Part shown: in pieces, positions 1 to 10,181 of the stretch
How positions within the stretch are numbered: the stretch's first letter is position 1
Layout: each line of letters begins with the position of its first letter
Source of the DNA: Pseudohongiella sp.
GTDB taxonomy: Bacteria; Pseudomonadota; Gammaproteobacteria; Pseudomonadales; Pseudohongiellaceae
Direction: 5' to 3'
NCBI GenBank assembly: GCA_030696315.1
Contig: JAUYSM010000084.1
Span: 1 to 53,499 of the forward strand
DNA: 53,499 bases
Position numbers and translations under genes: made by a program
Notes under the pieces: generated by a model
What the model saw: only the letters and a program-made list of their open reading frames with translations
Told to the model about the DNA's origin: nothing
Database searches by the model: none

Positions 1-866
1 AAGGCCATGGCCAGACGCTCAGACAAGCGGCGGGTATTCACAAACACCAGCGTTGTGTGGTGCTGCTTGATCAATTCCACCAGGCGCTCATACAGCTCTG
101 CCCACACTTCATTGCTCATCAGCGCAGATAAAGGCGACGAAGGCACTTCGATACGGATATCGCGTTTTCGACTGTATCCGCTATCCACAATGGCGCACGA
201 CGCGCCGGGATGATTGCCAACCAGATAATTCGCCACCATGTCGATAGGCTTTTGTGTCGCGGACAAACCGATACGCTGAAAAGGCTGTCTGGTCAGCGCC
301 TGCAGCCGCTCAAGCGACAAGGACAAGTGCGAGCCGCGTTTGTCACCGAGCATGGCGTGAATTTCATCGATGATGACAGTTGTGACACCACGCAGCATGT
401 TGCGACCGTGGATACTGGTCAGCAACAGATACACCGACTCCGGCGTGGTCACCAGAATATGAGGCGGATTCTTCAGCATTTTCTGGCGATCGGACTGCGG
501 CGTATCACCAGTACGCACCGCCACACGTATGTCGGCCGGATGAGCACCTTGCATAAACAACTCATCTTCTATGCCTGCCAGCGGCAGTTGCAGGTTACGC
601 TCGATGTCGTTGCTTAAGGCCTTCAACGGGGAAATGTACAGAATGCGGGTCACTGCCGGCAACGCAGCTTTTTGTGCCTGCCACACCAGCTCATCAATAG
701 CGGCGTAAAACGCTGCCAGGGTTTTACCACTGCCGGTAGGGGCAGCTATCAGCGTATGTCTGCCGGCCTTGATGTTGGGCCATGCGTCCGCCTGCGCCGG
801 GGTGGGTTGTCCCAGTGTGGATTCAAACCAGGCCCGGCTGGCCGGGTGGAAGGCGGATAGAGACAT
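1..866 (-). CDS. lhr: Lhr-type DEAD/DEAH-box helicase, N-terminal part (runs off the window)
   Basis: Partial gene; only the first 288 codons are visible and there is no stop in the window. The protein shows a Walker A motif (APTGSGKT) near residue 40, the DEIH form of motif II ([18 protein letters not shown]), motif III (GLSAT), and an early helicase-C strand ([16 protein letters not shown]). The DEIH box followed by [10 protein letters not shown] is typical of long Lhr-family superfamily 2 helicases, which are usually about 1,400-1,500 residues and act in DNA repair. The start is the ATG at 866, giving [15 protein letters not shown], a usual Lhr N-terminus. A LexA-like box lies about 40 bp upstream. 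The symbol is a family assignment; the shorter ligase-associated helicases are an alternative that the missing C-terminus would settle. Confidence 0.88.
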   Translation of the reverse strand, partial: MSLSAFHPASRAWFESTLGQPTPAQADAWPNIKAGRHTLIAAPTGSGKTLAAFYAAIDELVWQAQKAALPAVTRILYISPLKALSNDIERNLQLPLAGIEDELFMQGAHPADIRVAVRTGDTPQSDRQKMLKNPPHILVTTPESVYLLLTSIHGRNMLRGVTTVIIDEIHAMLGDKRGSHLSLSLERLQALTRQPFQRIGLSATQKPIDMVANYLVGNHPGASCAIVDSGYSRKRDIRIEVPSSPLSALMSNEVWAELYERLVELIKQHHTTLVFVNTRRLSERLAMA

Positions 867-906
867 GTTTTTCCTGCCAGATCGATTACATCAACACTGC
901 ACAAAT

Positions 907-926
907 ATCTGGATACTTGTACAGTA
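907..926 (-). promoter_or_regulatory. LexA (SOS) box candidate upstream of the Lhr-type helicase
   Basis: Read on the minus strand the site is TACTGTACAAGTATCCAGAT. It matches the gammaproteobacterial LexA pattern CTGT-N8-ACAG at 7 of 8 core positions and has a perfect TACTGT left half. It ends 40 bp before the helicase start codon and overlaps the earliest possible start of the divergent DedA gene, so one repressor could cover both promoters. Functional status is inferred from sequence only. Confidence 0.5.
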
Positions 927-1573
927 TGATTATCTCAAACCCAGACCTTGTCAATTCGACTTTTTATACCTGCCAACACGCTACTCAGATCCACCAAGCA
1001 GCCGTGGACGTAGAATTGGATAGAAAAACCCGGCAATGTGATAGTCACTTCAAATGCGAGCAAACCAAAATAGAAACCTTATTTACTGAGTGGCTTAACA
1101 GCAATCGTAACCTGGCACCCATAATTGTGGTTGGTCTTGCTTTTGCTGAATCATGCGTTGGCATTGGTATTTTTGTCTCTGGCGCATTTTTGTTAATAGC
1201 AACAACTCTGTTACTTAACAACGACGTGATAGGGCTTTATCAAATTGGATTACTGGCGTTTGCGGGGGCAGTCGCTGGCGACCAAGTCGGTTTCTGGCTC
1301 GGTCATCGCACAGGTCCCGGCTTTCACCATTCACGACTTGCTCAAAAATATGCTACTCAACTCAATCGGGGTGAGCAACTTGTCCTTCGGCACGGCAGTT
1401 TTGCGGTGTTTATCGGTCGTTTCATCCCAGCGATCCGCAGCCTCGTCCCGGCGCTGCTTGGGGTCTCTGGTTTTGGCACACGCAAGTATGTAATTCTGGA
1501 CATCGCGGCGTGTGTCACATGGGCGATCGCACTTTGTATTCTGACCCTGCTTGGCTCAAAAGCGCTTGGCTAA
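926..1573 (+). CDS. DedA/SNARE-associated family membrane protein
   Basis: Integral inner-membrane protein of the DedA family (undecaprenyl- or phospholipid-translocase superfamily). The family signature is visible: AFAESCVGIGIFVSGAFLL in the first hydrophobic segment, GAVAGDQVGFWLGHRTG, then the conserved basic stretch FIGRFIPAIRSLVPALLGVSG and two C-terminal hydrophobic stretches. The start is uncertain. ATG 926 gives 215 residues but has no good ribosome binding site, and the family-like sequence begins only around ETLFTEWLNSN. GTG 1004 or TTG 1016 are alternatives. The gene is divergent from the Lhr-type helicase. The substrate cannot be read from sequence. Confidence 0.8.
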   Translation: MIISNPDLVNSTFYTCQHATQIHQAAVDVELDRKTRQCDSHFKCEQTKIETLFTEWLNSNRNLAPIIVVGLAFAESCVGIGIFVSGAFLLIATTLLLNNDVIGLYQIGLLAFAGAVAGDQVGFWLGHRTGPGFHHSRLAQKYATQLNRGEQLVLRHGSFAVFIGRFIPAIRSLVPALLGVSGFGTRKYVILDIAACVTWAIALCILTLLGSKALG

Positions 1574-1662
1574 TCACTGGATTGACCGACTTAAGGCAAT
1601 GGCGTAATGTTGGTTGGTTAATTTTCTCCACGCTCTTGATTTTCCTATGAGAAAGATCAGCA

Positions 1663-2322
1663 ATGAAACACTACCTGCTCGCCTTCTGGCGTGAAAACCG
1701 CAAATTTCTGCTGATTCTGGCGACCATAGTCTGTTTCAAGAGCGCTATCGCTGACCTGAACTCCATCTCCGGGCGCTCCATGCAGCCAACTCTGCTGGAT
1801 GGCGACAAGGTCTGGGTTAACAAGCTTGCCTACGACCTCAAGATTCCTTTTACCGATATTACTGTGATGACGACTGGCGAGCCGAGCCATGGTGACATCG
1901 TCATCATTGATTCCTCTGCAGCGGGCAAACGCCTGGTAAAACGTATCATTGGCCTGCCGGGTGATACTGTTTATATGCGCAACAATGTCTTGATGGTCAA
2001 TGACACCGTTGTGGATTTTGAGGTATTGGAAGAAAGCCGTGAAGGCGTGACCATTGAAGAGCACTTGTTTAACAGCACCTATCAGGCCATGTTGTCGCCG
2101 AGTCGAAGCAACCGCTCAACACGCAGCTATGGCCCTGCTCAAGTGCCTGACGACCACTTTTTTGTGTTGGGTGACAATCGTGATAACAGCGCTGACAGTC
2201 GCATGTACAGCTTTATCCCAAGGGATCAGATTGTTGGCCGCTCCAGCTCAGTGGTGTTTTCACTGGACAGTGAGCATAGCTTTCGACCGCGTAGCGGTCG
2301 CTTCCTGGCTGAATTGGACTAA
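1663..2322 (+). CDS. lepB: signal peptidase I (S26 family)
   Basis: Membrane-bound protease that removes signal peptides from exported proteins at the periplasmic face of the inner membrane. The catalytic serine is in SGRSMQPT (Ser39) and the general-base lysine in LVKRIIGLPGD (Lys93). The C-terminal box GDNRDNSADSR is also present. One membrane segment (about residues 14-30) precedes the catalytic domain. At 219 residues it is shorter than E. coli LepB (324), lacking the second membrane segment and part of the inserted domain, as in many compact S26 enzymes. It is a lone gene between dedA and gcvT. A second lepB elsewhere in the genome (for example beside lepA) cannot be excluded. Confidence 0.9.
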   Translation: MKHYLLAFWRENRKFLLILATIVCFKSAIADLNSISGRSMQPTLLDGDKVWVNKLAYDLKIPFTDITVMTTGEPSHGDIVIIDSSAAGKRLVKRIIGLPGDTVYMRNNVLMVNDTVVDFEVLEESREGVTIEEHLFNSTYQAMLSPSRSNRSTRSYGPAQVPDDHFFVLGDNRDNSADSRMYSFIPRDQIVGRSSSVVFSLDSEHSFRPRSGRFLAELD

Positions 2323-2394
2323 GTCGCACTCGCGCCTGTTAAAAACTACCCGTAGCCAGTAAAATGGCGCCCTTTCATTCCGAGGACTCTACCT

Positions 2395-3525
2395 GTGGGT
2401 TTGCGTACCGCATTGTTTGATAAACACGTCGACGCCGGCGCCCGTATTGTCGATTTCGGCGGCTGGGATATGCCTATTCAATACGACTCCCTGATCAATG
2501 AGCATCACGCCGTGCGGCAACACGCTGGCGTGTTTGATGTTTCTCATATGACGATTGTGGATGTGAAAGGCCCGCAGGCAGAAAGCTGGCTGCGTTATCT
2601 GTTAGCCAATGACGTGGCGCGCCTGAAAGAAACTGGTCATGCCTTGTATTCGGGCATGCTGAATGAACAGGCCGGCGTCATTGATGACCTGATTGTGTAT
2701 CGCATGGCCTGGGGATTCCGCCTGGTGGTCAACTGTGGCACCCGCGAAAAAGATCTGGCCTGGATGAGCAAGCAGTCTGCCGGATACGATGTAACACTGA
2801 CGGAACGCCCTGAGCTGGCCATTCTGGCCGTGCAAGGCCCGGCTGCCATGCACATTGTGATGGATCTGCTAAACAGCAAAGGCGCATCTGCTGAAGCCGT
2901 ACAAGTGGGAAGCTTGAAAAACTTCAGTGGTGCTGAGTTTGGCAGCTGGTTTATCGCCCGCACGGGCTACACCGGGGAAAACGGCGTGGAGATCATGCTG
3001 CCAGATAACGAAGCACCTGGTATCTGGGATGAACTGCTTGCGGCCGGCGTTAAACCCATTGGTCTGGGGGCGCGCGACACCTTGCGCCTGGAAGCCGGTA
3101 TGAATCTCTACGGCCATGACATGGACGAAAGCATCTCTCCCCTCTCCGCCAATATGGGCTGGACCATCGCCTGGGAACCGGCTCATCGTGACTTCATAGG
3201 CCGCAGTGTGCTGGAAAACCAACGCGAGGCGTTTAAGCGCGGTGAACTGCCAAAGCTCTCCGGCTTGGTCATGGAAGAGCGCGGTGTATTGCGCGAAGGC
3301 CTGCGCGTGCAGTGCACGTTTTCTGATGGGTCAATCAAGGACGGTGTCATTACCAGCGGAACGTTTTCGCCCACATTGAAGCATGGCATTGCATTGGCTA
3401 GAATCCCGTCTGGTTCGCAGAATGCCGTTGTCGAAAAATGTGAAGTAGACATCCGCGGCAAACTCATCCCCGTGCGCCTGGTAAAACCGGGATTTGTACG
3501 CCTGGGCAAAAAAGTATTCGAATAA
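2395..3525 (+). CDS. gcvT: glycine cleavage system T protein (aminomethyltransferase)
   Basis: T protein transfers the methylene group from lipoyl-bound aminomethyl on GcvH to tetrahydrofolate and releases ammonia. Family sequence is clear throughout: [24 protein letters not shown] at the N-terminus, FDVSHM, the [10 protein letters not shown] loop, and [23 protein letters not shown]. The 376 residues fit the family. The start is GTG 2395 with GAGGA about 9 bases upstream. It is first in the gcvT-gcvH-gcvP operon. The 72-bp leader after lepB has no room for, and no sign of, a glycine riboswitch. Transcription from a local promoter or read-through from lepB are both possible. Confidence 0.96.
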   Translation: MGLRTALFDKHVDAGARIVDFGGWDMPIQYDSLINEHHAVRQHAGVFDVSHMTIVDVKGPQAESWLRYLLANDVARLKETGHALYSGMLNEQAGVIDDLIVYRMAWGFRLVVNCGTREKDLAWMSKQSAGYDVTLTERPELAILAVQGPAAMHIVMDLLNSKGASAEAVQVGSLKNFSGAEFGSWFIARTGYTGENGVEIMLPDNEAPGIWDELLAAGVKPIGLGARDTLRLEAGMNLYGHDMDESISPLSANMGWTIAWEPAHRDFIGRSVLENQREAFKRGELPKLSGLVMEERGVLREGLRVQCTFSDGSIKDGVITSGTFSPTLKHGIALARIPSGSQNAVVEKCEVDIRGKLIPVRLVKPGFVRLGKKVFE

Positions 3526-3570
3526 GCCACAACACTATCCACTACTAACTATAAGCACGAGGAACTCTCC

Positions 3571-3954
3571 GTGAGCGATTTTCCTGATGATTTGAAATAT
3601 GCCGCCACCCACGAATGGCTGCGACTCGAAGAAGACGGCACTGTGACCATGGGTATCAGTGACCATGCCCAGGAACTGCTGGGTGACATCGTTTTTATTG
3701 AACTGCCGGAAGAAGGCAAAGTGGTTGATGCTAAACAGGAAATCAGCGTGGTTGAGTCTGTAAAAGCAGCCTCTGATATCTACGCGCCGATCTCTGGTGA
3801 AATTATTGCTGTTAACGAAGATCTGGCCGATGCGCCGGAAACCGTCAACACCGCACCCTATACCGATGGCTGGATCTGCCGCATCCTGCCAAGCAATCCC
3901 GCTGAACTCGAAGAGCTGCTGGACGCAGATACCTACGCTGGAATGTGTGAATGA
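3571..3954 (+). CDS. gcvH: glycine cleavage system H protein (lipoyl carrier)
   Basis: Small lipoylated shuttle that carries the aminomethyl intermediate between GcvP, GcvT and the L protein. The lipoylation site is the lysine in [19 protein letters not shown], the family signature. N-terminal [14 protein letters not shown] and C-terminal DGWICRI are also typical, and 127 residues is the usual length. The start is GTG 3571 with GAGGAA upstream. The gene lies 45 bp after gcvT, and its TGA overlaps the gcvP ATG (ATGA), so gcvH and gcvP are translationally coupled. Confidence 0.97.
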   Translation: MSDFPDDLKYAATHEWLRLEEDGTVTMGISDHAQELLGDIVFIELPEEGKVVDAKQEISVVESVKAASDIYAPISGEIIAVNEDLADAPETVNTAPYTDGWICRILPSNPAELEELLDADTYAGMCE

Positions 3955-6836
3955 ATATAAATACGCCCCTGCGATCCCTGCAAGAATCTGAATCGTTTAT
4001 CGGCCGCCATATCGGACCTGATGATCATGATACGCAGGCCATGCTGGCCGAACTGGGTTACGACTCATTGAGTGATCTGATCCGCGCCACCGTGCCGGAC
4101 GTGATTGCGTTGAACCGCCCACTGGCGCTCGCTGCCCCAAGCAGTGAGCAAGAGGCATTGGATCGCCTGAAACAACTGGCTCTGCAGAACAAACTTCACC
4201 GTTCACTGATTGGGCTGGGGTATTACGAGACCGTCACGCCACCGGTGATTCTGCGTAATGTGCTGGAGAACCCGGGTTGGTACACGGCTTACACGCCTTA
4301 TCAGCCGGAGATTTCGCAGGGGCGTCTTGAAACGCTGCTGGCATACCAGCAAATGGTGTTGGATTTGACCGGCATGCAACTGGCGAACGCCTCGTTGCTG
4401 GATGAATCCACCGCAGCCGCTGAAGCAATGGCTCTGGCCAAACGCGTCAGCAAAAGCAAATCCAATACGTTTTACATCGACGAAGGCACCTTGCCGCAAA
4501 CCGTCGATGTGATCCGCACCCGTGCCGAGTGTTTTGGTTTTGACATTATTGTTGGCCCCGCTGCCGATGCCGCCAACCATGATGTGTTTGGTGCCATATT
4601 CCAGTACCCGGATCGTAACGGCGTTGTGACTGATCTTGGCGATGTGATTGCAGCACTGCAGGCAAAAAATGCTATCGCGTGTGTCGCCGCTGACCTGATG
4701 AGTCTGGCACTGCTGAAGTCGCCCGGCGAAATGGGCGCAGATGTTGTTGTAGGCAACACGCAACGCTTTGGTGTGCCTATGGGTTTTGGTGGCCCACACG
4801 CCGCCTATTTCGCAACAAAAGACGAATACAAACGTGCGGTGCCGGGCCGCATCATTGGTGTATCGGTTGATGCGCGCGGCAAACAAGCTTTCCGCATGTC
4901 GCTGCAGACTCGCGAACAACATATCCGTCGCGAAAAAGCCAACAGCAACATCTGCACAGCGCAGGTTCTGCTCGCCAATATTGCGGCCATGTATGCGATG
5001 TACCACGGCCCGGAAGGCGTGCGCAAAATTGCCTTGCGCATTCATCGTCTCGCCCGCGTTCTGGCTGCCGGTCTCACTCAAAAAGGCATCAAAACCAACA
5101 CCGCCTTTTTTGACACACTGACTTTCGCAGTGACAGGCGCACAACGTGAAGCCGTGCTGCAACGCGCCGCGCAACAGAGTTATAACCTGCGCACCACAGA
5201 TGCCGCGACACTGGGCATCAGTCTGGATGAATGCTCCAGTGCTGCTGAGGTCGAAACGCTCTGGCAGATTGTGCTAGGTGCTGATGCTTCAGGACTGAAC
5301 GTTGAAGCGATTGATGCGGCGCTGGCTGATGACGCTGGCATCCCTGCTGCACTGCAGCGCAGCTCTGAATACATGACTCACGCGGTGTTTAATCGGTATC
5401 ACAACGAAACCGACATGCTGCGTTATCTGAAACGCCTTGAGAATCGTGACCTGTCGCTTGCCCATGCCATGATTCCGCTGGGTTCTTGCACCATGAAGCT
5501 CAATGCCACGGCAGAAATGCTACCCATTACCTGGCCGGAATTCAGCAAGCCGCATCCGTTTGTGCCGCGCGAACAGGTGACGGGTTATCTGCAGATGATT
5601 CGTGAACTGGAAGATATGCTGGCAGAAATCTGCGGTTTTGATGCCGTCAGCATGCAGCCAAACTCCGGTGCTCAGGGTGAATATGCCGGCCTGCTGGCGA
5701 TTCGCAATTACCTGAACAGCATTGGTCAGACGCAGCGCAATGTGTGCCTGATCCCAAGCTCAGCTCATGGAACCAATCCGGCCAGCGCACAAATGCTGAG
5801 CATGAAAGTGGTGGTGGTTGCCTGTGACGACAAAGGCAACATTGACGTGGGCGACCTCAAAGTCAAAGTCGAGCAGCACAAAGACAATCTCGCAGCATTG
5901 ATGATCACATACCCGTCCACCCACGGTGTATTTGAAGAAGCGGTCAAAGATATCTGCCAGCTGATTCATGATAACGGCGGCCAGGTATATATGGACGGCG
6001 CCAATCTTAATGCTCAGGTGGGTGTGTCACGCCCCGGCGATATTGGTGCCGACGTATCACACGTCAACCTGCACAAAACGTTTTGTATTCCGCATGGTGG
6101 CGGCGGTCCCGGCATGGGCCCTATCGGCATCAAAAAGCACCTGGCACCCTTTGTGGCCAATCACTCGGTTGTCAAACTCGATGGCCCCAATGCTGACAGT
6201 GGCGCGGTATCAGCCGCACCGTGGGGCAGCGCCAGCATTCTGCCAATTTCATGGATGTATATTTCCATGATGGGCGCATCGGGCTTATTAAAATCGACGC
6301 AGGTTGCCATTTTGAGCGCCAACTACATTGCACAACGCCTGCAAGGCCACTACCCGGTGTTGTATACCGGCAAAAATGGCCGGGTAGCGCATGAGTGCAT
6401 TATTGACCTGCGCCCCTTAAAAGCTGCCAGTGGTATTACGGAAGAAGATGTGGCCAAGCGTTTGATGGATTATGGTTTCCATGCGCCGACCATGTCATTT
6501 CCAGTACCGGGTACACTGATGATCGAGCCGACTGAAAGCGAACCTCGTGCCGAGCTGGATCGCTTTATCGAAGCCATGATTTGTATCCGTCATGAAATTG
6601 CACGTGTAGAGTCGGGCGACTTGCATGCCGAAAACAACATGCTCAAGCATGCCCCACATACGCTGGCCGATATCATGGACGAAAGCTGGGACAGACCTTA
6701 CAGCAAAAATGAAGCTGCCTTCCCGGTAGCCTCATTGCGCGACAACAAGTTCTGGCCAACGGTCAATCGTATCGACAACGTATACGGTGACCGTAATCTG
6801 TTCTGCGCCTGTCCTGCGATTGAAAGCTACACCTGA
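3951..6836 (+). CDS. gcvP: glycine dehydrogenase (decarboxylating), P protein
   Basis: PLP enzyme that decarboxylates glycine and loads the remaining aminomethyl group on GcvH. It is the single-chain form with both P1 and P2 halves (961 residues, as in E. coli), not the split gcvPA/gcvPB form. N-terminal [11 protein letters not shown] is typical. The PLP lysine is Lys709 in [19 protein letters not shown], a position almost identical to E. coli. It overlaps gcvH by four bases. A long inverted repeat follows the stop and separates it from convergent pilT. The gene for the L protein (lpd) is not in the window. Confidence 0.98.
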   Translation: MNINTPLRSLQESESFIGRHIGPDDHDTQAMLAELGYDSLSDLIRATVPDVIALNRPLALAAPSSEQEALDRLKQLALQNKLHRSLIGLGYYETVTPPVILRNVLENPGWYTAYTPYQPEISQGRLETLLAYQQMVLDLTGMQLANASLLDESTAAAEAMALAKRVSKSKSNTFYIDEGTLPQTVDVIRTRAECFGFDIIVGPAADAANHDVFGAIFQYPDRNGVVTDLGDVIAALQAKNAIACVAADLMSLALLKSPGEMGADVVVGNTQRFGVPMGFGGPHAAYFATKDEYKRAVPGRIIGVSVDARGKQAFRMSLQTREQHIRREKANSNICTAQVLLANIAAMYAMYHGPEGVRKIALRIHRLARVLAAGLTQKGIKTNTAFFDTLTFAVTGAQREAVLQRAAQQSYNLRTTDAATLGISLDECSSAAEVETLWQIVLGADASGLNVEAIDAALADDAGIPAALQRSSEYMTHAVFNRYHNETDMLRYLKRLENRDLSLAHAMIPLGSCTMKLNATAEMLPITWPEFSKPHPFVPREQVTGYLQMIRELEDMLAEICGFDAVSMQPNSGAQGEYAGLLAIRNYLNSIGQTQRNVCLIPSSAHGTNPASAQMLSMKVVVVACDDKGNIDVGDLKVKVEQHKDNLAALMITYPSTHGVFEEAVKDICQLIHDNGGQVYMDGANLNAQVGVSRPGDIGADVSHVNLHKTFCIPHGGGGPGMGPIGIKKHLAPFVANHSVVKLDGPNADSGAVSAAPWGSASILPISWMYISMMGASGLLKSTQVAILSANYIAQRLQGHYPVLYTGKNGRVAHECIIDLRPLKAASGITEEDVAKRLMDYGFHAPTMSFPVPGTLMIEPTESEPRAELDRFIEAMICIRHEIARVESGDLHAENNMLKHAPHTLADIMDESWDRPYSKNEAAFPVASLRDNKFWPTVNRIDNVYGDRNLFCACPAIESYT

Positions 6837-6857
6837 GCAGGCTTGTAACTGACACCC

Positions 6858-6887
6858 GGTTGGCAGCCTAACATCAGGTTGCCAACC
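6858..6887. terminator. inverted repeat between convergent gcvP and pilT
   Basis: A 12-bp stem (6858-6869 with 6876-6887, one G:T wobble) around a six-base loop sits in the 59-bp gap between the gcvP and pilT stops. There is no T-tract on the plus side, so if it terminates transcription it is a weak intrinsic or a Rho-assisted terminator. It may serve both genes. Confidence 0.5.
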
Positions 6888-6895
6888 CGGTTACT

Positions 6896-7933
6896 TCACA
6901 TAAACGCCTCGGGCGCTTTGGCTTTACCTCGTGCAGCCTCTTTGCTGACCAACCCTGATTGCACCAGCTGCTGCAAATGCTGATCCAGTGTGCGCATACC
7001 CACATTGGCACCTGTCTGAATGGCAGAATACATCTGAGCCACTTTATCTTCCCGAATCAGGTTTCTGATCGCCGGGGTTCCCAACATGATTTCGTGTGCA
7101 GCAACCCGACCCCCGCCGGTTTTTTTCAGCAGCGCCTGAGAGATAACTGCCTGCAGGGACTCCGACAACATAGACCGAACCATGGCCTTTTCGGCAGCAG
7201 GAAATACGTCAACCACTCGGTCAATCGTTTTGGCCGCTGACGTGGTATGCAGTGTTGCAAAAACCAGGTGACCCGTTTCAGCGGCGGTTAACGCCAGGCG
7301 AATAGTTTCCAGATCACGCAACTCACCTACCAGAATGATGTCCGGGTCTTCACGCAAGGCGGAACGCAACGCCTCATTAAACCCCATTGTATCCCTGTGC
7401 ACTTCTCGCTGATTCACCAGGCATTTTTTGCTCTGGTGCACAAACTCAATGGGGTCCTCAATGGTCAGAATGTGCTCGTAACGGGTATTGTTGATGAAGT
7501 CGATCATGGCAGCGAGGGTTGTACTTTTACCCGAGCCCGTGGGGCCAGTGACAACAATCAGACCACGAGGAAAACCACATATTTGCTCAAAAATTTTACC
7601 CATGCCCAGCTTGTCCATGGTCAAGACGTCAGCCGGAATGGTTCGGAATACCGCGGCAGCACCACGGTTCTGATTAAATGCATTGACCCGGAAGCGCGCA
7701 AGATCCGGGACTTCGAAGGAGAAATCCGTCTCCATAAATTCTTCGTAGTCCTTGCGTTGTTTGTCGGTCATGATGTCGTAGATCAGGCCGTGGACCGTTT
7801 TGTGGTCCATCAACGGTAAATCGATTCTGCGCATGTCTCCATCAACCCGAATCATGGGTGGCATGCCGGCGGTCAAATGCAAATCCGATGCGCCGCTTTT
7901 GACGGCAAATGTCAGCAGTTTAGTGATATCCAT
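6896..7933 (-). CDS. pilT: type IV pilus retraction ATPase PilT
   Basis: Hexameric cytoplasmic secretion ATPase that depolymerises type IV pili and drives twitching motility. Visible features are the Walker A motif GPTGSGKST (about residues 130-138), the Asp box (ILTIEDPIEFVH), the Walker B region (DPDIILVGELRD), the His box (ATLHTTSA), and the AIRNLIRE motif near the C-terminus that distinguishes PilT from PilB. Length 345 is that of Pseudomonas PilT. It diverges from yggS across 134 bp, a conserved gammaproteobacterial arrangement. No pilU follows it here. The FimX-like gene 3 kb away fits the same motility system. Confidence 0.96.
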   Translation of the reverse strand: MDITKLLTFAVKSGASDLHLTAGMPPMIRVDGDMRRIDLPLMDHKTVHGLIYDIMTDKQRKDYEEFMETDFSFEVPDLARFRVNAFNQNRGAAAVFRTIPADVLTMDKLGMGKIFEQICGFPRGLIVVTGPTGSGKSTTLAAMIDFINNTRYEHILTIEDPIEFVHQSKKCLVNQREVHRDTMGFNEALRSALREDPDIILVGELRDLETIRLALTAAETGHLVFATLHTTSAAKTIDRVVDVFPAAEKAMVRSMLSESLQAVISQALLKKTGGGRVAAHEIMLGTPAIRNLIREDKVAQMYSAIQTGANVGMRTLDQHLQQLVQSGLVSKEAARGKAKAPEAFM

Positions 7934-8067
7934 TGTTTATCTCTGAAAGTGGCCCTTTGTAACGGTACTGAACACAATAAAGCCAAGGCCTTGGTACGGC
8001 AAGCTCGTTTTATCAACGCGCCAACATGCTACTATCATGGCCGTTATCATCCAGTTGTGACATTTGA

Positions 8068-8790
8068 ATGAGCATCAACAGCATCGCTTCAAACTATCAT
8101 CAGTTGCTTGCCTCGATACGTGAACAGGAGCGTTTATATCAGCGTGTTACCGGCAGCGTGAAACTGCTCGCGGTCAGTAAAACGCATGGCCCCGCCATGG
8201 TTCGCGAGGCATGGAGCGCCGGCGCACGTGATTTTGGTGAGAACTACGTTCAGGAAGCCTTGGCAAAAATTGCCGAGCTATCTGCCCCGCAATCATCGAC
8301 ACCAGGCATCATCTGGCACTTTATCGGCCCCATTCAATCCAATAAAACCAGAGACATTGCTGCGCATTTTGCCTGGGTGCACAGTGTTGACCGACTCAAA
8401 ATCATCCAGCGCCTGCAGGATCAACGACCGGTGGAGCTGGCTCCCTTAAACGTGTGTATCCAGATCAATCTGTCCAATGAAGACACCAAATCCGGTGTCG
8501 ATCTGCAGCAGGCGCGTGATCTGTGTGCGGCCGTTGCACACATGGACAGGCTGTGTCTGCGGGGATTGATGGCGATCCCGGCGCCGTGTGCTGACCATCA
8601 GTTACAGCGGGACGCGTTCAGACCGCTGGCGGATCTGTTCCGCGAGATGCAAACGCTTTATCCGCGCATGGATACACTCTCGATGGGCATGAGTGATGAC
8701 TATGCCGCTGCGATTGCAGAAGGCTCTACCATGATCAGAATTGGAACCGGGATTTTCGGCAAACGCGAATATGCAGGAGAACAATCATGA
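8068..8790 (+). CDS. yggS: YggS/PROSC family PLP-binding protein
   Basis: Pyridoxal phosphate carrier of the alanine racemase-like fold III group (PLPHP) that keeps free PLP balanced and has no known enzyme activity. PLP binds Lys38 in KLLAVSKTHG. FGENYVQEA, WHFIGPIQSNK and the C-terminal LSMGMSDDYAAAIAEGSTMIRIGTGIFG are strongly conserved family blocks. Length is 240 residues. It is divergent from pilT, and its TGA overlaps the ATG of the next gene. The usual downstream partner proC is replaced here by a serine hydrolase. Confidence 0.95.
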   Translation: MSINSIASNYHQLLASIREQERLYQRVTGSVKLLAVSKTHGPAMVREAWSAGARDFGENYVQEALAKIAELSAPQSSTPGIIWHFIGPIQSNKTRDIAAHFAWVHSVDRLKIIQRLQDQRPVELAPLNVCIQINLSNEDTKSGVDLQQARDLCAAVAHMDRLCLRGLMAIPAPCADHQLQRDAFRPLADLFREMQTLYPRMDTLSMGMSDDYAAAIAEGSTMIRIGTGIFGKREYAGEQS

Positions 8791-10136
8791 AAAAACTGAT
8801 CCCCACCGTCATTATCATGCTGCTGATTGCAGTGTTATCTGCCAATGGCATTACGCCGTCTTACATTATCAGCGCGCCCGGCGTGGCATCTGGTATGGGT
8901 GCAAAACTGCTGTGCAGCGCACGCTATGTCAGCGGCTTTTCGCAGCAGCTAGCGTTTGCAGATCTTGTGCAGTACTCAAGCATTCTCGAGCGCCTTGACG
9001 TGCAATATAACGATGAAGCACGCACTGTCAGCACCTCGTTTTTTGGGATGGCCCCCACCACTGCGACTTACGTCGAAGGTCTGGGCTGCGCCAACGACTA
9101 TGCAGGCTATACGCAGCGCAGTGAGCTGAATCATCCGCCGCTGCCCGTTTTCACCAGCCGCTGGCCGCATGGCACCCGGGTGGAGAGCATCAATCCATCC
9201 ATTCAATCACTCACGGATGCCCTGGTAGCTCAGGACAACAGCGCCGGGCTTGATACCCGCGCCTTGCTGGTTGTGCATAAGGGCAACATCGTTGCAGAGT
9301 CTTACGCACAAGGCGCCTCTGCTGAGACACCATTGCTGGGCTGGTCTATGGCCAAAAGCCTGACCTCAGTCATGATTGGCAATCTGGAATATCGCGGTCT
9401 GTTAAGCGCCGACGACACTGCCGGTTTCCCGCTATGGCAAAACGATAATCGGCGCGACATCACCATCAAACAACTGCTGACCATGACCGATGGCCTGGAT
9501 TTCTCCGAAGAATACAATCCTGGCGACGACGCAACCGCCATGTTGTTTACCGAAGCATCCGCGTCAGACTATGCGCTTGGCAGAGCATTGGCCGAACAAC
9601 CCGGCAGCCAGTTTAACTACAGTTCCGGAACCGCCAATGTGCTGTCACGCCTGTACTTTGATAAAACTGGCGGTTCACTCGCAGCTGCCATGCAGGACTA
9701 CAGAACACACATTGCTGTGCCTCTCAGTTTTCAGCACGCTGTTTTTGAGACTGATGCATCCGGCGTATTTGTAGGCAGCTCGTACCTGTATGCGTCTGCA
9801 CGTGACTGGGCAAGACTTGGACAGTTGATGCTGAACAAAGGTGTGTTAAACGGTGTGCGAGTGGTCAGTGAAGACTGGGTTCAGCAGTCCGTGCAGCCTA
9901 ACAACTCATTAAACGCGCGTGCCTATGGTTATCAGTGGTGGTTAAACTCAGACGGTTCTGGCGCAGCGGTACGATGGCCGGACTTGCCGGTAGAGGCGTA
10001 CTCGGCACAGGGCAATCGCCAGCAGTATGTGATGGTCATCCCCTCAGCTGACACAGTTATTGTGCGCCTGGGTTGGACCTCCGGGGCGTACCCGGTCAGT
10101 TCACGGTTTGCGCAGTTGCTTCAGGCACTGGAATAA
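8787..10136 (+). CDS. exported beta-lactamase-family serine hydrolase
   Basis: Member of the class C beta-lactamase/penicillin-binding fold (Pfam Beta-lactamase group; esterases, peptidases and lactonases). The catalytic Ser-x-x-Lys is SMAK at residues 187-190 in GWSMAKSLTSVMIG, and the Tyr-x-Ser element is YSS at 278-280 in FNYSSGTANVLSRL. An N-terminal hydrophobic segment (about residues 4-20) indicates export or membrane anchoring. Residues 30-130 ahead of the catalytic domain match no domain I recognise. It overlaps yggS by four bases, so the two are co-translated. The substrate is unknown and nothing specifically indicates antibiotic resistance. Confidence 0.85.
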   Translation: MKKLIPTVIIMLLIAVLSANGITPSYIISAPGVASGMGAKLLCSARYVSGFSQQLAFADLVQYSSILERLDVQYNDEARTVSTSFFGMAPTTATYVEGLGCANDYAGYTQRSELNHPPLPVFTSRWPHGTRVESINPSIQSLTDALVAQDNSAGLDTRALLVVHKGNIVAESYAQGASAETPLLGWSMAKSLTSVMIGNLEYRGLLSADDTAGFPLWQNDNRRDITIKQLLTMTDGLDFSEEYNPGDDATAMLFTEASASDYALGRALAEQPGSQFNYSSGTANVLSRLYFDKTGGSLAAAMQDYRTHIAVPLSFQHAVFETDASGVFVGSSYLYASARDWARLGQLMLNKGVLNGVRVVSEDWVQQSVQPNNSLNARAYGYQWWLNSDGSGAAVRWPDLPVEAYSAQGNRQQYVMVIPSADTVIVRLGWTSGAYPVSSRFAQLLQALE

Positions 10137-10162
10137 ATGGCTGCCGACACATGGCAGCCATT
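10136..10162. terminator. bidirectional inverted repeat between convergent genes
   Basis: A perfect 10-bp stem, AATGGCTGCC paired with GGCAGCCATT around a seven-base loop, begins at the last base of the serine hydrolase stop codon. It faces the convergent VOC gene. The following bases are only moderately T-rich on either strand. Confidence 0.6.
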
Positions 10163-10181
10163 CATTCAGACAAAGAGCTGA

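Noticed and set aside
2323-2394. Glycine riboswitch ahead of gcvT
   Set aside because: Only 72 bp separate lepB and gcvT, too short for an aptamer with expression platform, and no conserved glycine-aptamer segment is visible.
4203-5174. 323-codon open frame antisense to gcvP
   Set aside because: It lies wholly inside gcvP on the opposite strand, lacks a ribosome binding site and resembles no protein; it reflects codon usage of the real gene.
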